Positions 1 through 10,218 of a stretch of 64,000 nucleotides of DNA are shown piece by piece (position 1 is the stretch's first letter; each line of letters starts with the position of its first letter). The stretch comes from Alphaproteobacteria bacterium (GTDB lineage Bacteria > Pseudomonadota > Alphaproteobacteria > Micavibrionales > Micavibrionaceae). The stretch is taken from assembly GCA_018000295.1 (NCBI GenBank), contig JAGNKE010000002.1, forward strand, positions 89,501 through 153,500, given 5' to 3'. Made by a program: the position numbers and the translations under genes. The notes below the pieces were generated by a model. That model was not told the origin of the DNA, made no database searches, and worked only from the letters and a program-made list of their open reading frames with translations.

Positions 1-1043
1 GATACCCGGTCACCAGCACCCTGATGGGCCTCGGCGCCTATCCCGCTTCCGATCAGCAATGGCTCGGAATGCTCGGGATGCACGGCACCTTCGAGGCCAA
101 CTGGGCGATGCACGATTGCGACGTCATGATCAATATCGGCGCACGCTTCGATGACCGCGTCACGGGCCGCACCGATAAATTCTCCCCCGACTCCCGCAAG
201 ATCCATGTCGATATCGACCCCAGCTCGATCAACAAGAACATCCATGTCGAACTCGGCATCGTCGCCGACTGCGCCAAGGCGCTCGAAGCCATGATCAAGG
301 TCTGGAAGAAAAAGGGTTATAAGGCCGACCACAAGGCCTTGGACGCCTGGTGGGAACAGATTGGCCACTGGCGCGCCGTCAACTGCCTGTCCTACAAGAA
401 CGATAGCAAGATCATTAAGCCCCAATACGCGCTAGAGCGCCTGCGCCACTTCCTCGCACAGGACAAGCGTCAGCAATTCATCTCCACCGAGGTCGGCCAG
501 CATCAGATGTGGGCCGCCCAGTTCCTGCCCTTCGATGAACCCAACCGCTGGATGACCTCCGGCGGCCTCGGCACGATGGGCTACGGCCTGCCCGCCGCCA
601 TCGGCGCCCAGATCGCCCACCCGAAGGGCTTATGCATCGACGTCGCCGGCGAAGCCTCCATCCTGATGAACATTCAGGAAATGAGCACCGCCGTCCAATA
701 CCGCCTGCCCGTTAAAATCTTCATCCTCAACAACCAGTGGATGGGCATGGTCCGCCAGTGGCAGGAGCTGCTGCACGGCGAGCGTTATTCCGAAAGCTAC
801 ACCGACTCCCTTCCCGACTTCGTTAAACTGGCCGAAGCCTACGGTGGCATTGGCCTGCGCGCCGACACGCCCGACGAACTGGACGACGTGATTAAGGAAA
901 TGCTGAAGACCGATAAGGTCACCATCGTCGATGTCCGCGTGGACCAGCGGGAAAACTGCTTCCCGATGATCCCCTCCGGCAAGGCGCATAACGAGATGAT
1001 CCTCTCGCCCGACGCCGAAAAATTCGATAAGACGCTGGTTTAA
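1..1043 (+). CDS. ilvB: acetolactate synthase large subunit, 3' part
   Basis: The open frame (in phase from base 3) enters from the left edge and ends at TAA 1041-1043, so about the last 347 residues are present. Acetolactate synthase condenses two pyruvates, or pyruvate with 2-oxobutyrate, in valine/leucine/isoleucine synthesis, using TPP, Mg and FAD. The visible part covers the central FAD/DHS-like domain (IGARFDDRVTG, DIDPSSINKN) and the C-terminal TPP-binding domain (MTSGGLGTMGYGLPAAIGA, FILNNQWMGMVRQWQ). The partner small subunit IlvN lies at 3990 and the next pathway enzyme IlvC at 5407. Oddity: where the family normally has the metal-binding GDG or GDA motif, this protein reads VAGEASILMN, that is Glu instead of Asp. 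Identity is secure from continuous family-type sequence; the missing N-terminus lies outside the window. Confidence 0.97.
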   Translation, partial: YPVTSTLMGLGAYPASDQQWLGMLGMHGTFEANWAMHDCDVMINIGARFDDRVTGRTDKFSPDSRKIHVDIDPSSINKNIHVELGIVADCAKALEAMIKVWKKKGYKADHKALDAWWEQIGHWRAVNCLSYKNDSKIIKPQYALERLRHFLAQDKRQQFISTEVGQHQMWAAQFLPFDEPNRWMTSGGLGTMGYGLPAAIGAQIAHPKGLCIDVAGEASILMNIQEMSTAVQYRLPVKIFILNNQWMGMVRQWQELLHGERYSESYTDSLPDFVKLAEAYGGIGLRADTPDELDDVIKEMLKTDKVTIVDVRVDQRENCFPMIPSGKAHNEMILSPDAEKFDKTLV

Positions 1044-1183
1044 TGGGAAAAAACACAAAAATCCCAGCGCAAACCAGTCTGCCCGGCCTTTTTGTGTGCT
1101 AGCCGGTGATAAATATTGGACAAACCCGTTTTTTAAGGTTATGATTACTCCCTAAGCGTAAACTAAGGCAAAATGCGGATAAA

Positions 1184-1342
1184 ATGACTAAACCAGACGA
1201 AAATTTCGATGTCGCAGCCTTCATGCAAAGCGTCCGCGACGCTCAGCAGCAACGCGGTGTCCTTCTGCGCGGCGAAGCCCGCATTGCGCCGGAAGCCAGA
1301 GATCAGATCAGTGCCGCCGTCGGCCTCCAGTTCGAACAATAA
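1184..1342 (+). CDS. small hypothetical protein, 52 residues
   Basis: A short ATG-to-TAA frame of 52 codons with the same codon character as its neighbours. The product is hydrophilic and probably helical, beginning MTKPDENFDVAAFMQSV and ending VGLQFEQ, with no signal peptide or membrane segment. It lies 14 bp upstream of the next hypothetical gene on the same strand, so the two are probably co-transcribed. There is no strong ribosome-binding site (only AAAATG context). I do not recognise a family. Confidence 0.5.
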   Translation: MTKPDENFDVAAFMQSVRDAQQQRGVLLRGEARIAPEARDQISAAVGLQFEQ

Positions 1343-1356
1343 ATCAGGGTTAAAGG

Positions 1357-1899
1357 ATGGGCCGGGGCGAAAAAACCTTATCCGGCGGATTTAACCGGGC
1401 CTCCCTGCAAGAGGCTCTCGCGGGCCTTATGGTCCGTTTTCAGTTGATGTGCGACCGCAACAAGATCGAAATCCCCAAGGGCGCCTACCCCCACATTGCC
1501 CGGCAGCTTCTCATCGAACTCCAGAGAAACATGAAGGCCTTCGGCACCGACAAGGATGTCGCGCCCCTCACCCTCTATCAGGGCAGCACGTTTGCAGACG
1601 TCAAGGAAGGCCCGGAATTCGAATCCTTGCGCGTAGAAGCCGGAATCGGCCTCATCAACCTCGCCGCCGCCAAATACCCCAGCAACCCCCTCGGCTTCGT
1701 CAATGAAGTCATGGAGACAACGGCAACCCTGCAATCCGACGAAAAATACGCCGAACTTCCCCCCAGTGTTTTCCGCTACGCGGCCATTAACCACCGCAAG
1801 GATCCGCATGAATTCCTTGAAGGAATCAAATCCGGCGACATCAAAATGCCCCAGTGGGACATTCCGGCGGCATCCGCTGAAGACGATCAGGCCGCCTGA
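1357..1899 (+). CDS. hypothetical protein, 180 residues
   Basis: Soluble protein with no signal peptide or membrane helix. It begins MGRGEKTLSGGFNR and has a helical, charged sequence with a Pro/Ala/Asp-rich end (AASAEDDQAA). Segments such as IEIPKGAYPHIARQLLIEL and NLAAAKYPSNPLGFVNEV look like an ordered globular fold. An AGGG motif lies about 10 bases before the ATG. It follows the 52-residue ORF closely and is convergent with kup, whose stop is 27 bp away. I do not recognise a family. Confidence 0.75.
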   Translation: MGRGEKTLSGGFNRASLQEALAGLMVRFQLMCDRNKIEIPKGAYPHIARQLLIELQRNMKAFGTDKDVAPLTLYQGSTFADVKEGPEFESLRVEAGIGLINLAAAKYPSNPLGFVNEVMETTATLQSDEKYAELPPSVFRYAAINHRKDPHEFLEGIKSGDIKMPQWDIPAASAEDDQAA

Positions 1900-1925
1900 A
1901 AAAATAACTTTAGCTCAAGACAGAA

Positions 1926-3878
1926 TCAGATGGGCATCTGGATGCCGATTTCCACAACGCGATTAGACGGCAGACGGTAAAAATCCGTCGGCGTCGCCGC
2001 GGCTTTGGCCATATTGATGAATATCTGCTCCTGCCAGACGGGCAAGCCCCGGCGCGGATCGGCGATCAAAGAACGATGCCCGACGAAATAGGACAAATTC
2101 TCGAAATCGATAATTGCGCCCTTGCTGACCGCCAGAACCAGCGCCCGCGGAATATCCGGACTCTCCATAAAACCATAATGCACATAGACTTTCGTAACCG
2201 AAGAAGTCACATGGACCACGGTAACCCGCTGCTCGTCCGGCACCTTCGGGAACTGAGAAAACATAACGGCCACAATGACATTATGTTTATGAAAAACCTT
2301 GTTGTGCTTGAGGTTCTTAATCAGCGCCAGCGGCGCATACGAGGGTTCACGGGTCAAAAACACCGCCGTCCCCTCCACGGTAATCGGCGGATTGCGTTCA
2401 AGATTCTCAAGCAAATCCGTGAGTTGGAAAGACATCCGCCGCACCCGCTTACGCAGATAGCGCGTCCCCCGCACCCACGTCGCCATGGACAGAACGACAT
2501 ACCCGGCAATCAACAGCGGCAGGAAGCCACCCTGAAACAGCTTGGTAACATTCGAAAGCCAGAACATCCCCTCGATAAACAGAAAGAAACAAAGATACGG
2601 CAGAACCTTCTTGCCCGACTTGCCCAGAACCTTCCACAACACATAAGACGAAAGCATCGTCGTAATAAGCATATCGCCGGTCACCGCAATCCCGTAAGCC
2701 GCGGCCATCTTCTCGGAACTCCCGAAAATAAAGCACAGCAGGATGATGATATAAAACAGCCAGCGGTTGATCTGCGGCATATAAATCTGCCCACGGTGGT
2801 CCGCCGATGTATGCCGGATTTCAAGCCACGGCAGCAATCCCATCTGAACGGCCTGCCGGGCGATGGAAAAGGCGCCGGTAATCACCGCCTGACTGGCGAT
2901 GATCGTGGCCATGGTCGCCAGGATAACGACCGGAAACAACAAAAACGCGGGAAACATCTCGAAAAACGGGCTTTCGGGAACCCGGTCCTCGGAGAGCACC
3001 ATCGCCCCCTGCCCGAGGTAGTTCATGATAAGACAGGGAAAAACGAACCGCAGCCACGCGAACGCAATAGGCTTGCGCCCGAAATGCCCAAGGTCCGTAT
3101 AAAGCGCCTCCGCCCCGGTCACCGCTAGAAACACGGCGCCCAACACCAGAAACCCGATATCAAGATGCGTGAGAAGAAACTCGATCCCGTAAAAGGGAAT
3201 GAAGGACAACAGCACCGAAGGCGCATGGAAAATCCAGTAAAGCCCCATCAGCGCCATCGTGGCGAACCAGACCGCCGTAATCGGCCCGAAATATTTGGAA
3301 ACCGCCTCCGTCCCATATTTCTGCGCGTAACACAACCCCAGCAGGATCACGACGACGATGGGCAGAACATAGGACTCGAAATGCGGGTTGATCACCTTCA
3401 ACCCCTCCACGGCCGACATGACCGAAATCGCCGGCGTAATACAGGCATCGCCGAAGAACAGCCCCGCCCCGATCAACCCCGCGCTGAAAATCAGCGAACG
3501 CCAGATCCCCTCGGATTTCTTGGCCAGAGCCATGAGAGAGAGGATTCCCCCCTCCCCGTGGTTATCCACTTTCAACAGGGTGATGACATACTTGACCGTG
3601 ACAATAAGGATGAGCGCCCAGATGATGAGCGAGAGCAGCCCGTAAATATCGGTGGGATTCAGATGCCCATCGACAACCGCCAGCTTGGACGCCTCGCGGA
3701 AAGCATAAAGCGGGCTGGTCCCGATATCGCCGTAAACGACCCCGATACACCCCAGCACAAGGAGCCTGAACTCCCTTTTTTCTTTGGCCACAGCAGCGGG
3801 ATCTTGCCCCGCTTCCTCAGCAGCATTAGTCTCTACACTTTGCAAACAGAACGCTCCGTGAAAATCCAGAGGGCGCAC
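1926..3878 (-). CDS. kup: KUP-type potassium uptake permease
   Basis: A 650-codon membrane protein with the signature GDIGTSPLYA at residues 50-59, about twelve hydrophobic segments and a cytoplasmic C-terminal third (from about residue 480), all typical of Kup/HAK K+:H+ symporters (usual length about 630). Family motifs FGDACITPAISVMSA and TGAEALYTDLGHFG are present. The longest frame begins with GTG at 3878. An alternative TTG at 3845 has GGAG seven bases upstream and would give a 639-residue product of more usual length; I consider it at least as likely. The gene lies antisense between ilvB and ilvN, back-to-back with ilvN, so the 3879-3989 gap should hold divergent promoters. Confidence 0.95.
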   Translation of the reverse strand: MRPLDFHGAFCLQSVETNAAEEAGQDPAAVAKEKREFRLLVLGCIGVVYGDIGTSPLYAFREASKLAVVDGHLNPTDIYGLLSLIIWALILIVTVKYVITLLKVDNHGEGGILSLMALAKKSEGIWRSLIFSAGLIGAGLFFGDACITPAISVMSAVEGLKVINPHFESYVLPIVVVILLGLCYAQKYGTEAVSKYFGPITAVWFATMALMGLYWIFHAPSVLLSFIPFYGIEFLLTHLDIGFLVLGAVFLAVTGAEALYTDLGHFGRKPIAFAWLRFVFPCLIMNYLGQGAMVLSEDRVPESPFFEMFPAFLLFPVVILATMATIIASQAVITGAFSIARQAVQMGLLPWLEIRHTSADHRGQIYMPQINRWLFYIIILLCFIFGSSEKMAAAYGIAVTGDMLITTMLSSYVLWKVLGKSGKKVLPYLCFFLFIEGMFWLSNVTKLFQGGFLPLLIAGYVVLSMATWVRGTRYLRKRVRRMSFQLTDLLENLERNPPITVEGTAVFLTREPSYAPLALIKNLKHNKVFHKHNVIVAVMFSQFPKVPDEQRVTVVHVTSSVTKVYVHYGFMESPDIPRALVLAVSKGAIIDFENLSYFVGHRSLIADPRRGLPVWQEQIFINMAKAAATPTDFYRLPSNRVVEIGIQMPI

Positions 3879-3989
3879 TTTACGTCAAAAATATGGCCAT
3901 TGCAAATCGCCCCTCGAAACGTAGGAAAAACAAGCCTTAAGCCCGAATTGGCCCTTTCAATGACGGCCTGATTCTGCTAAATCTGACCC

Positions 3990-4565
3990 ATGGCAAAAAA
4001 CAGCACCCAGCGCAAAGATAAGAGCAGCAAGAGCGTCTACGGACCAGGCCCAAAGGAAGCAGCCGTAGAATCGCACACGCTTTCGATTCTGGTGAATAAC
4101 GAACCCGGTGTCCTCGCCCGTGTCATCGGCCTGTTTTCCGGCCGCGGCTATAATATCGAAAGCCTCACCGTCGCGGAAACGGATCACGCGGCGCATCTCT
4201 CCCGTATCACGATTGTCTGCAAGGGAACGCCCCACGTCATTGAACAGATCAAATCCCAACTGGGACGACTCGTTCCGGTTCTCAAAGTCTCCGACCTCAC
4301 GATCGAAACACCTTTCGTCTCCCGCGAACTCGCGCTGGTCAAGGTCGTCTGCAAGGGAGAAAAACGCATCGAAGCGTTGCGGATCGGTGACATCTTCCGC
4401 GCAAGAGCCGTGGACAGCACCCTCGAATCCTTCGTCTTCGAACTCACCGGGGCGGCCGACAAGATCAACGCCTTCATCGAACTGATGCGCCCCCTGGGTC
4501 TGGCCGACGTAAGCCGCACCGGCGTCGCCGCCATCTCCCGCGGCAATGACGTCATCGGCGCCTGA
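3990..4565 (+). CDS. ilvN: acetolactate synthase small (regulatory) subunit
   Basis: 191 residues. After a charged 27-residue lead, an ACT domain carries the family motif NNEPGVLARVIGLFSGRGYN (about 36-55), followed by SRITIVCKG and VLKVSDLTIETPFVSRELALVKV, and the second ALS_ss domain ends at ISRGNDVIGA. The protein binds the catalytic subunit IlvB and confers feedback inhibition by valine in this family. Here ilvB is about 3 kb upstream with kup antisense between them, so ilvN probably has its own promoter. Its stop is one base from the stop of the convergent membrane-protein gene. Confidence 0.97.
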   Translation: MAKNSTQRKDKSSKSVYGPGPKEAAVESHTLSILVNNEPGVLARVIGLFSGRGYNIESLTVAETDHAAHLSRITIVCKGTPHVIEQIKSQLGRLVPVLKVSDLTIETPFVSRELALVKVVCKGEKRIEALRIGDIFRARAVDSTLESFVFELTGAADKINAFIELMRPLGLADVSRTGVAAISRGNDVIGA

Positions 4566-4566
4566 T

Positions 4567-6468
<1,902 letters not shown>

Positions 6469-6494
6469 GCGATTGTTTAAACACAAGAAATCAT

Positions 6495-6524
6495 AAAAAA
6501 CCCCTCCTCCGCGGAGGGTTTTTT
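6495..6524 (+). terminator. intrinsic terminator after ilvC
   Basis: Stem CCCTCC / GGAGGG around the five-base loop TCCGC, preceded by an A-run and followed by TTTTTT. It lies 27 bases past the ilvC stop. Confidence 0.85.
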
Positions 6525-6595
6525 CATAAACAAAGCATTGGCCGCAATGAATCTTTGTCTGTATAATAATGCAAAAAAGAGCTGAGGGGTGAATC

Positions 6596-8182
6596 GTGGC
6601 TCAAGCCGGAAAATCGGAAACAGACGCTCGGAATCCGTGGGACATCTACCGCGGACGACAGGGCTATGACCGGATGCTCTCCGAAATCCGCGAATCCCTC
6701 TACACACAAATCCCCGAAGCCCGCGGCTCGGTCGAAATTTTCGATCATCTCGCCGACCCCGACCGCGAAATCGACCGCATCGCCCGAACCTTTGATCTGA
6801 CTGTTGAACGCCTTCAGCAGGAAATGGGCTACGGCAAGTATGAAGACTTTAAGAAAGCCTTGAATGGCAAAAACATGAGCGCAACGCTGCCCGATGGGCG
6901 CCATGTGTCCATTGCCGCGGCTTGGGATCCGGACGATGCACCAGGCGGTGCGGATGATCTCACCTTTCCGGACATAAAAAGATATGCCCGCATCATCGTT
7001 CACGAAACGCTTCACGGCCTTGATCCGCGTGTAAGAAACAGCCAGGAATTAGGCCCGAACGGCTGGGTGATAGGCATGATGGCCAACACGCGCTCCTTGG
7101 AAATGTTCGCCGACGTGGGCGCACAAAACTTGATGCTTCGCAATGGCGACACAACCCAAAGCACTTTCAATACGATGGCCAATTATGACGCCATCGCCGC
7201 CTTCGGCGCACCCTATTCAGAAGACCTTTTCGGCGGAGTCATGACCCGCTACGACAACGGTCCCTTCATGCAGCAACTTCTGAAAGACTACCCGGATGGG
7301 CCCGGCATGGAAAGTTTCCGGCTCGAAGGCTGGCGGGAAACCGTCGATAAGATCAGCCGTATGCGCGAGGCCAGTCCGGAAATATCGATTGACGGGATGA
7401 TCCGCAACTACGCGCAGACGCTCTCCTTCCAGTCCATATACAGGACAAAAATCGGGGAACTGGAGACAAGGTTGGAACCGGTTAAGGACAAACTTCTGGA
7501 ACAGTCGGGCTTTAAAACCCTGCGCGAATTTTCCGAACATTATTTCGACCAAATGAACTTCCGGGGCTGGCATGACGGCTCCATAAACCGCGACAAACTC
7601 ACGCCCGAATTTAGAACAGCCCTGTCCGCCACATACGACGCCAAAATCGAACTCTGCGCCTGGATGGAAAACAACCACGACCTGTTCCCCGACGCCGCCC
7701 GCGTCGCCTCGGCAACGCGCTATCATCTCGGTTATAGCCAAACGCATATCTCAACCGCCGCCCCCTCTCCTCAGGAACTGACCAACGACACGCTGATGGC
7801 CAGAAACTGGCTGCGTTTCAAGGAAACGGGGGATCCCTTTTATCGTGACGCCGCGAATGACTTCGCAAGCTCAGCCGAACTGGCCGAGGAACACGCTTAC
7901 CAGAATTCCGGAGACCACGGCAAATTCGAAGGCTTTGACCGTTACCGCATCATGACCCAACTCTTCGAAACCCGCCCCGATCTGGTTCAGGCTTTGGCCA
8001 AGGGCATTCCCTTACGGGATGTAGTGACCGTCAATCGGGTCAACCCGGACAACCTGAATGATGACCGTTATTCTGTAGCCTCCAACTTTGACGGCATAAT
8101 AGCGCGAATGAACCAGACGCCACCCGAACTGAACGCACCTGCAGCACAACCTCCCTCTTTACAACCGCCTGCAAAACCTTAA
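6596..8182 (+). CDS. putative gluzincin-type zinc peptidase, 528 residues
   Basis: GTG start preceded by GAGGGG-like Shine-Dalgarno (GCTGAGGGGTGAATC). The key visible motif is HETLH at residues 136-140 inside ARIIVHETLHGLDPR, followed by SLEMFADVGA with Glu near 169: an HExxH...E arrangement that in known families binds catalytic zinc. There is no signal peptide or membrane helix, and the protein ends in a Pro/Ala/Gln-rich tail (PELNAPAAQPPSLQPPAKP). The rest is mostly helical and unrecognised. It stands alone between the ilvC terminator and the two DMT permeases. Peptidase activity is inferred only from the motif; the substrate is unknown. Confidence 0.7.
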   Translation: MAQAGKSETDARNPWDIYRGRQGYDRMLSEIRESLYTQIPEARGSVEIFDHLADPDREIDRIARTFDLTVERLQQEMGYGKYEDFKKALNGKNMSATLPDGRHVSIAAAWDPDDAPGGADDLTFPDIKRYARIIVHETLHGLDPRVRNSQELGPNGWVIGMMANTRSLEMFADVGAQNLMLRNGDTTQSTFNTMANYDAIAAFGAPYSEDLFGGVMTRYDNGPFMQQLLKDYPDGPGMESFRLEGWRETVDKISRMREASPEISIDGMIRNYAQTLSFQSIYRTKIGELETRLEPVKDKLLEQSGFKTLREFSEHYFDQMNFRGWHDGSINRDKLTPEFRTALSATYDAKIELCAWMENNHDLFPDAARVASATRYHLGYSQTHISTAAPSPQELTNDTLMARNWLRFKETGDPFYRDAANDFASSAELAEEHAYQNSGDHGKFEGFDRYRIMTQLFETRPDLVQALAKGIPLRDVVTVNRVNPDNLNDDRYSVASNFDGIIARMNQTPPELNAPAAQPPSLQPPAKP

Positions 8183-8230
8183 ATTCGGAAATCCGAATGA
8201 AGCCTCAGGCTTCGCGAAAGCGTTTATAAA

Positions 8231-9145
8231 ATGGCCACCCTCGCCCAGAAAGAAATCGTCAACGACCGGCTCCTTCCGGCCGTTCTCTATGCCCTTGGCG
8301 CGCACTTCCTCTTTGTGGTCATGGGCGCAACGGCGAAATATCTTTCCCAGACTCACCACGTCGTCGAAGTCGCCTTCTTCCGCAATCTGTTTGTCGTGAT
8401 CCCCTTCTTTGCCATTCTGGTTCTGAGCAAACGCTTGGATCTTCTCAAAACCAAAAGGCCGAAAACCATCGCAATCCGCGCCATCGTTGGCTCATTAAGC
8501 CTCATCGTGACCTTCGGCGCACAATCCCTGCTCCCGCTCTCGAACGCCACCGTTCTCCTTTATATGTCCACGCTGCTGACCCCGGCCTTCGCGTATATTT
8601 TCCTCAAGGAACGCGTCGGCGCCCACCGCTGGGCCGCGATCATTGTGGGAATGAGCGGAGTCCTTGTGATCGCCGCGCCCAGCAGCCAGATCAGCGCCAT
8701 CGGACTCCTTCTCGCCCTCTTCGCGGCAACCCTCCACGCCTCGATGTATACGATGCTCCGCCACCTCAAGGCCGAATCCGCCATCACCGTGACTTTCTAT
8801 TTTGTGCTGGCCGGAATGATCCTGCCCGGTCTGTGTATGCCATGGTTCGCCAAGGGAATCGCATGGGACGAGGCGTGGCTATTCTTCCTCGTCGGCGCCT
8901 CGGGCGGCTTCGCCCAGCTCTGCCTGACCAACGCCTATAAATACGCCCCCGCCGCCGTTATCACGCCCTTCGCCTACACCTCCCTGCTCTGGAGCACGCT
9001 GATGGACAGTATGATCTGGAACAATCCACCGGGTGGCTCGATCTTTACAGGCGCGTCCATCATCATCGCCGCCCAGCTTTACATCCTCTACCGCGAACAC
9101 GTGAACCGCCAGAAAACCTCCCATCTCAAGAGCGAGATCCCGTAA
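8231..9145 (+). CDS. DMT-superfamily permease (EamA-like), copy 1
   Basis: 304 residues with about ten predicted transmembrane helices and two EamA repeats. Family-type features include VEVAFFRNLFVVIPF at the start of repeat 1, NATVLLYMSTLLTPAFAYIF with the ERVG loop, and VITPFAYTSLLWSTLMDSM near the end. The second gene starts one base after its stop and encodes a related permease of the same topology, so they form a tandem, translationally coupled pair, possibly working as two components or duplicates. Such carriers export amino acids or other metabolites; the substrate cannot be read from sequence. Two small hairpins (ATTCGG..CCGAAT and GAAGCC..GGCTTC) precede it. Confidence 0.9.
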   Translation: MATLAQKEIVNDRLLPAVLYALGAHFLFVVMGATAKYLSQTHHVVEVAFFRNLFVVIPFFAILVLSKRLDLLKTKRPKTIAIRAIVGSLSLIVTFGAQSLLPLSNATVLLYMSTLLTPAFAYIFLKERVGAHRWAAIIVGMSGVLVIAAPSSQISAIGLLLALFAATLHASMYTMLRHLKAESAITVTFYFVLAGMILPGLCMPWFAKGIAWDEAWLFFLVGASGGFAQLCLTNAYKYAPAAVITPFAYTSLLWSTLMDSMIWNNPPGGSIFTGASIIIAAQLYILYREHVNRQKTSHLKSEIP

Positions 9146-9146
9146 A

Positions 9147-10049
9147 GTGGCCGCAGCAAAAAAAGATCACCTGATGGCGGCCATCGCCTACGCGCTCTTC
9201 AACGCGCTGATGCTCTCGGCCATGAGCCTCTTCGCGAAAATGCTGCGCGAATATTTCGGCCCGTTCGAGGTCACCTTCTTCCGCAATGTGTTCTCGCTCA
9301 TCGCCCTGATGCTCTGGCTCTTCTTCGCAAGAAAGCTTTACGTTTTGGAAACAGAACGTCCATGGGCCCACCTGATACGCAGCTTCATCGGCACAATAGG
9401 AATCATTCTGGGCGCGCAGGCACTGGGCATGATGCCGCTGGCCGAAACCACGATCCTGCTCTTCACCTCCCCGCTCTTTGTGGTCCTGCTCTCCTATCCT
9501 GTTCTGGGCGAACGGGTGGGAATCTACCGCCTCAGCGCCGTCGCCATCGGCTTTACCGGCGTCCTGATCATGGCCAACCCCTCCGAACCCGCCGACCAGT
9601 TGCCCCTTCTCGGAATTCTGATCGGCCTCGGCTGGGGTCTGTCCTCGGGCATGGTTGATATCTGCCTGCGCTGGATCGGCCGGACGGAAGGATCGACGAC
9701 GACGACCTTCTACTTTGTGCTGTTCGGCACGATTGCCTGCGGAATGCACTGGCCCTTCGCCGAAGTAAAGAACGGCGGCTTCTCCACCGATAGCGCCCTG
9801 CTCATCATTGGTCTCGGCGCCACGGGCCTTCTCTCCCTTCTCGCCAAATCCCAGAGCTTCCGGCTCGGCGAGGCCGCGCTCGTCTCCCCCATCTCCTACA
9901 CCATGATTATCTGGGCAATGATTTTCGATTACCTGTTCTGGGACAAAATCCCCAAACCTCACGTCTATCTCGGCGCTTCCATCATCATCGCCAGCAACAT
10001 CTTCATCCTCTACCGCGAACACAAAAGGCGGCAAATAAAAGAACCCTAA
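9147..10049 (+). CDS. DMT-superfamily permease (EamA-like), copy 2
   Basis: GTG start one base after the stop of copy 1. The 300-residue product has ten hydrophobic segments and two EamA repeats with the landmarks VTFFRNVFSLIALMLWLF, AETTILLFTSPLFVVLLSYP followed by GERVGIYR, and LVSPISYTMIIWAMIFDYLF. It shares the same loop motifs and the C-terminal FILYREH with copy 1 (YILYREH there), showing common ancestry. The reading frame stays open for another 51 codons after its TAA (see the next entry). Confidence 0.9.
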   Translation: MAAAKKDHLMAAIAYALFNALMLSAMSLFAKMLREYFGPFEVTFFRNVFSLIALMLWLFFARKLYVLETERPWAHLIRSFIGTIGIILGAQALGMMPLAETTILLFTSPLFVVLLSYPVLGERVGIYRLSAVAIGFTGVLIMANPSEPADQLPLLGILIGLGWGLSSGMVDICLRWIGRTEGSTTTTFYFVLFGTIACGMHWPFAEVKNGGFSTDSALLIIGLGATGLLSLLAKSQSFRLGEAALVSPISYTMIIWAMIFDYLFWDKIPKPHVYLGASIIIASNIFILYREHKRRQIKEP

Positions 10050-10205
10050 AGATCGCTCATCGACAATCCATCAGGCATCGCGGGCGCAGCATGGGCAGGA
10101 ACCTCTAATGCTATAAACGCGCTGAAAAGAGCAATCCTGAACATGGGAACCCCGCAGCAAAACCAAATAGATATAGGCAACAACGACGAACCGTCACAAA
10201 GATAA
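10050..10205 (+). other. in-frame open extension after the DMT stop, possible gene remnant
   Basis: Directly after the TAA of the second permease the same frame runs for 51 sense codons to another TAA at 10203. It encodes a protein-like sequence (for example SGIAGAAWAGTSNAINALK) with no early start codon; the only ATG is at codon 32. It may be the decayed tail of a deleted gene or chance. No function is claimed. Confidence 0.2.
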
Positions 10206-10218
10206 GCTGCGAGGAAGA

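Noticed and set aside
2076..3128. Long plus-strand open frame opposite kup (and similar long frames opposite purF, the histidine kinase and thrS)
   Set aside because: These are antisense shadows caused by GC-rich codon use; they show no signal, domain or ribosome-binding site, while the opposite frames encode known families.
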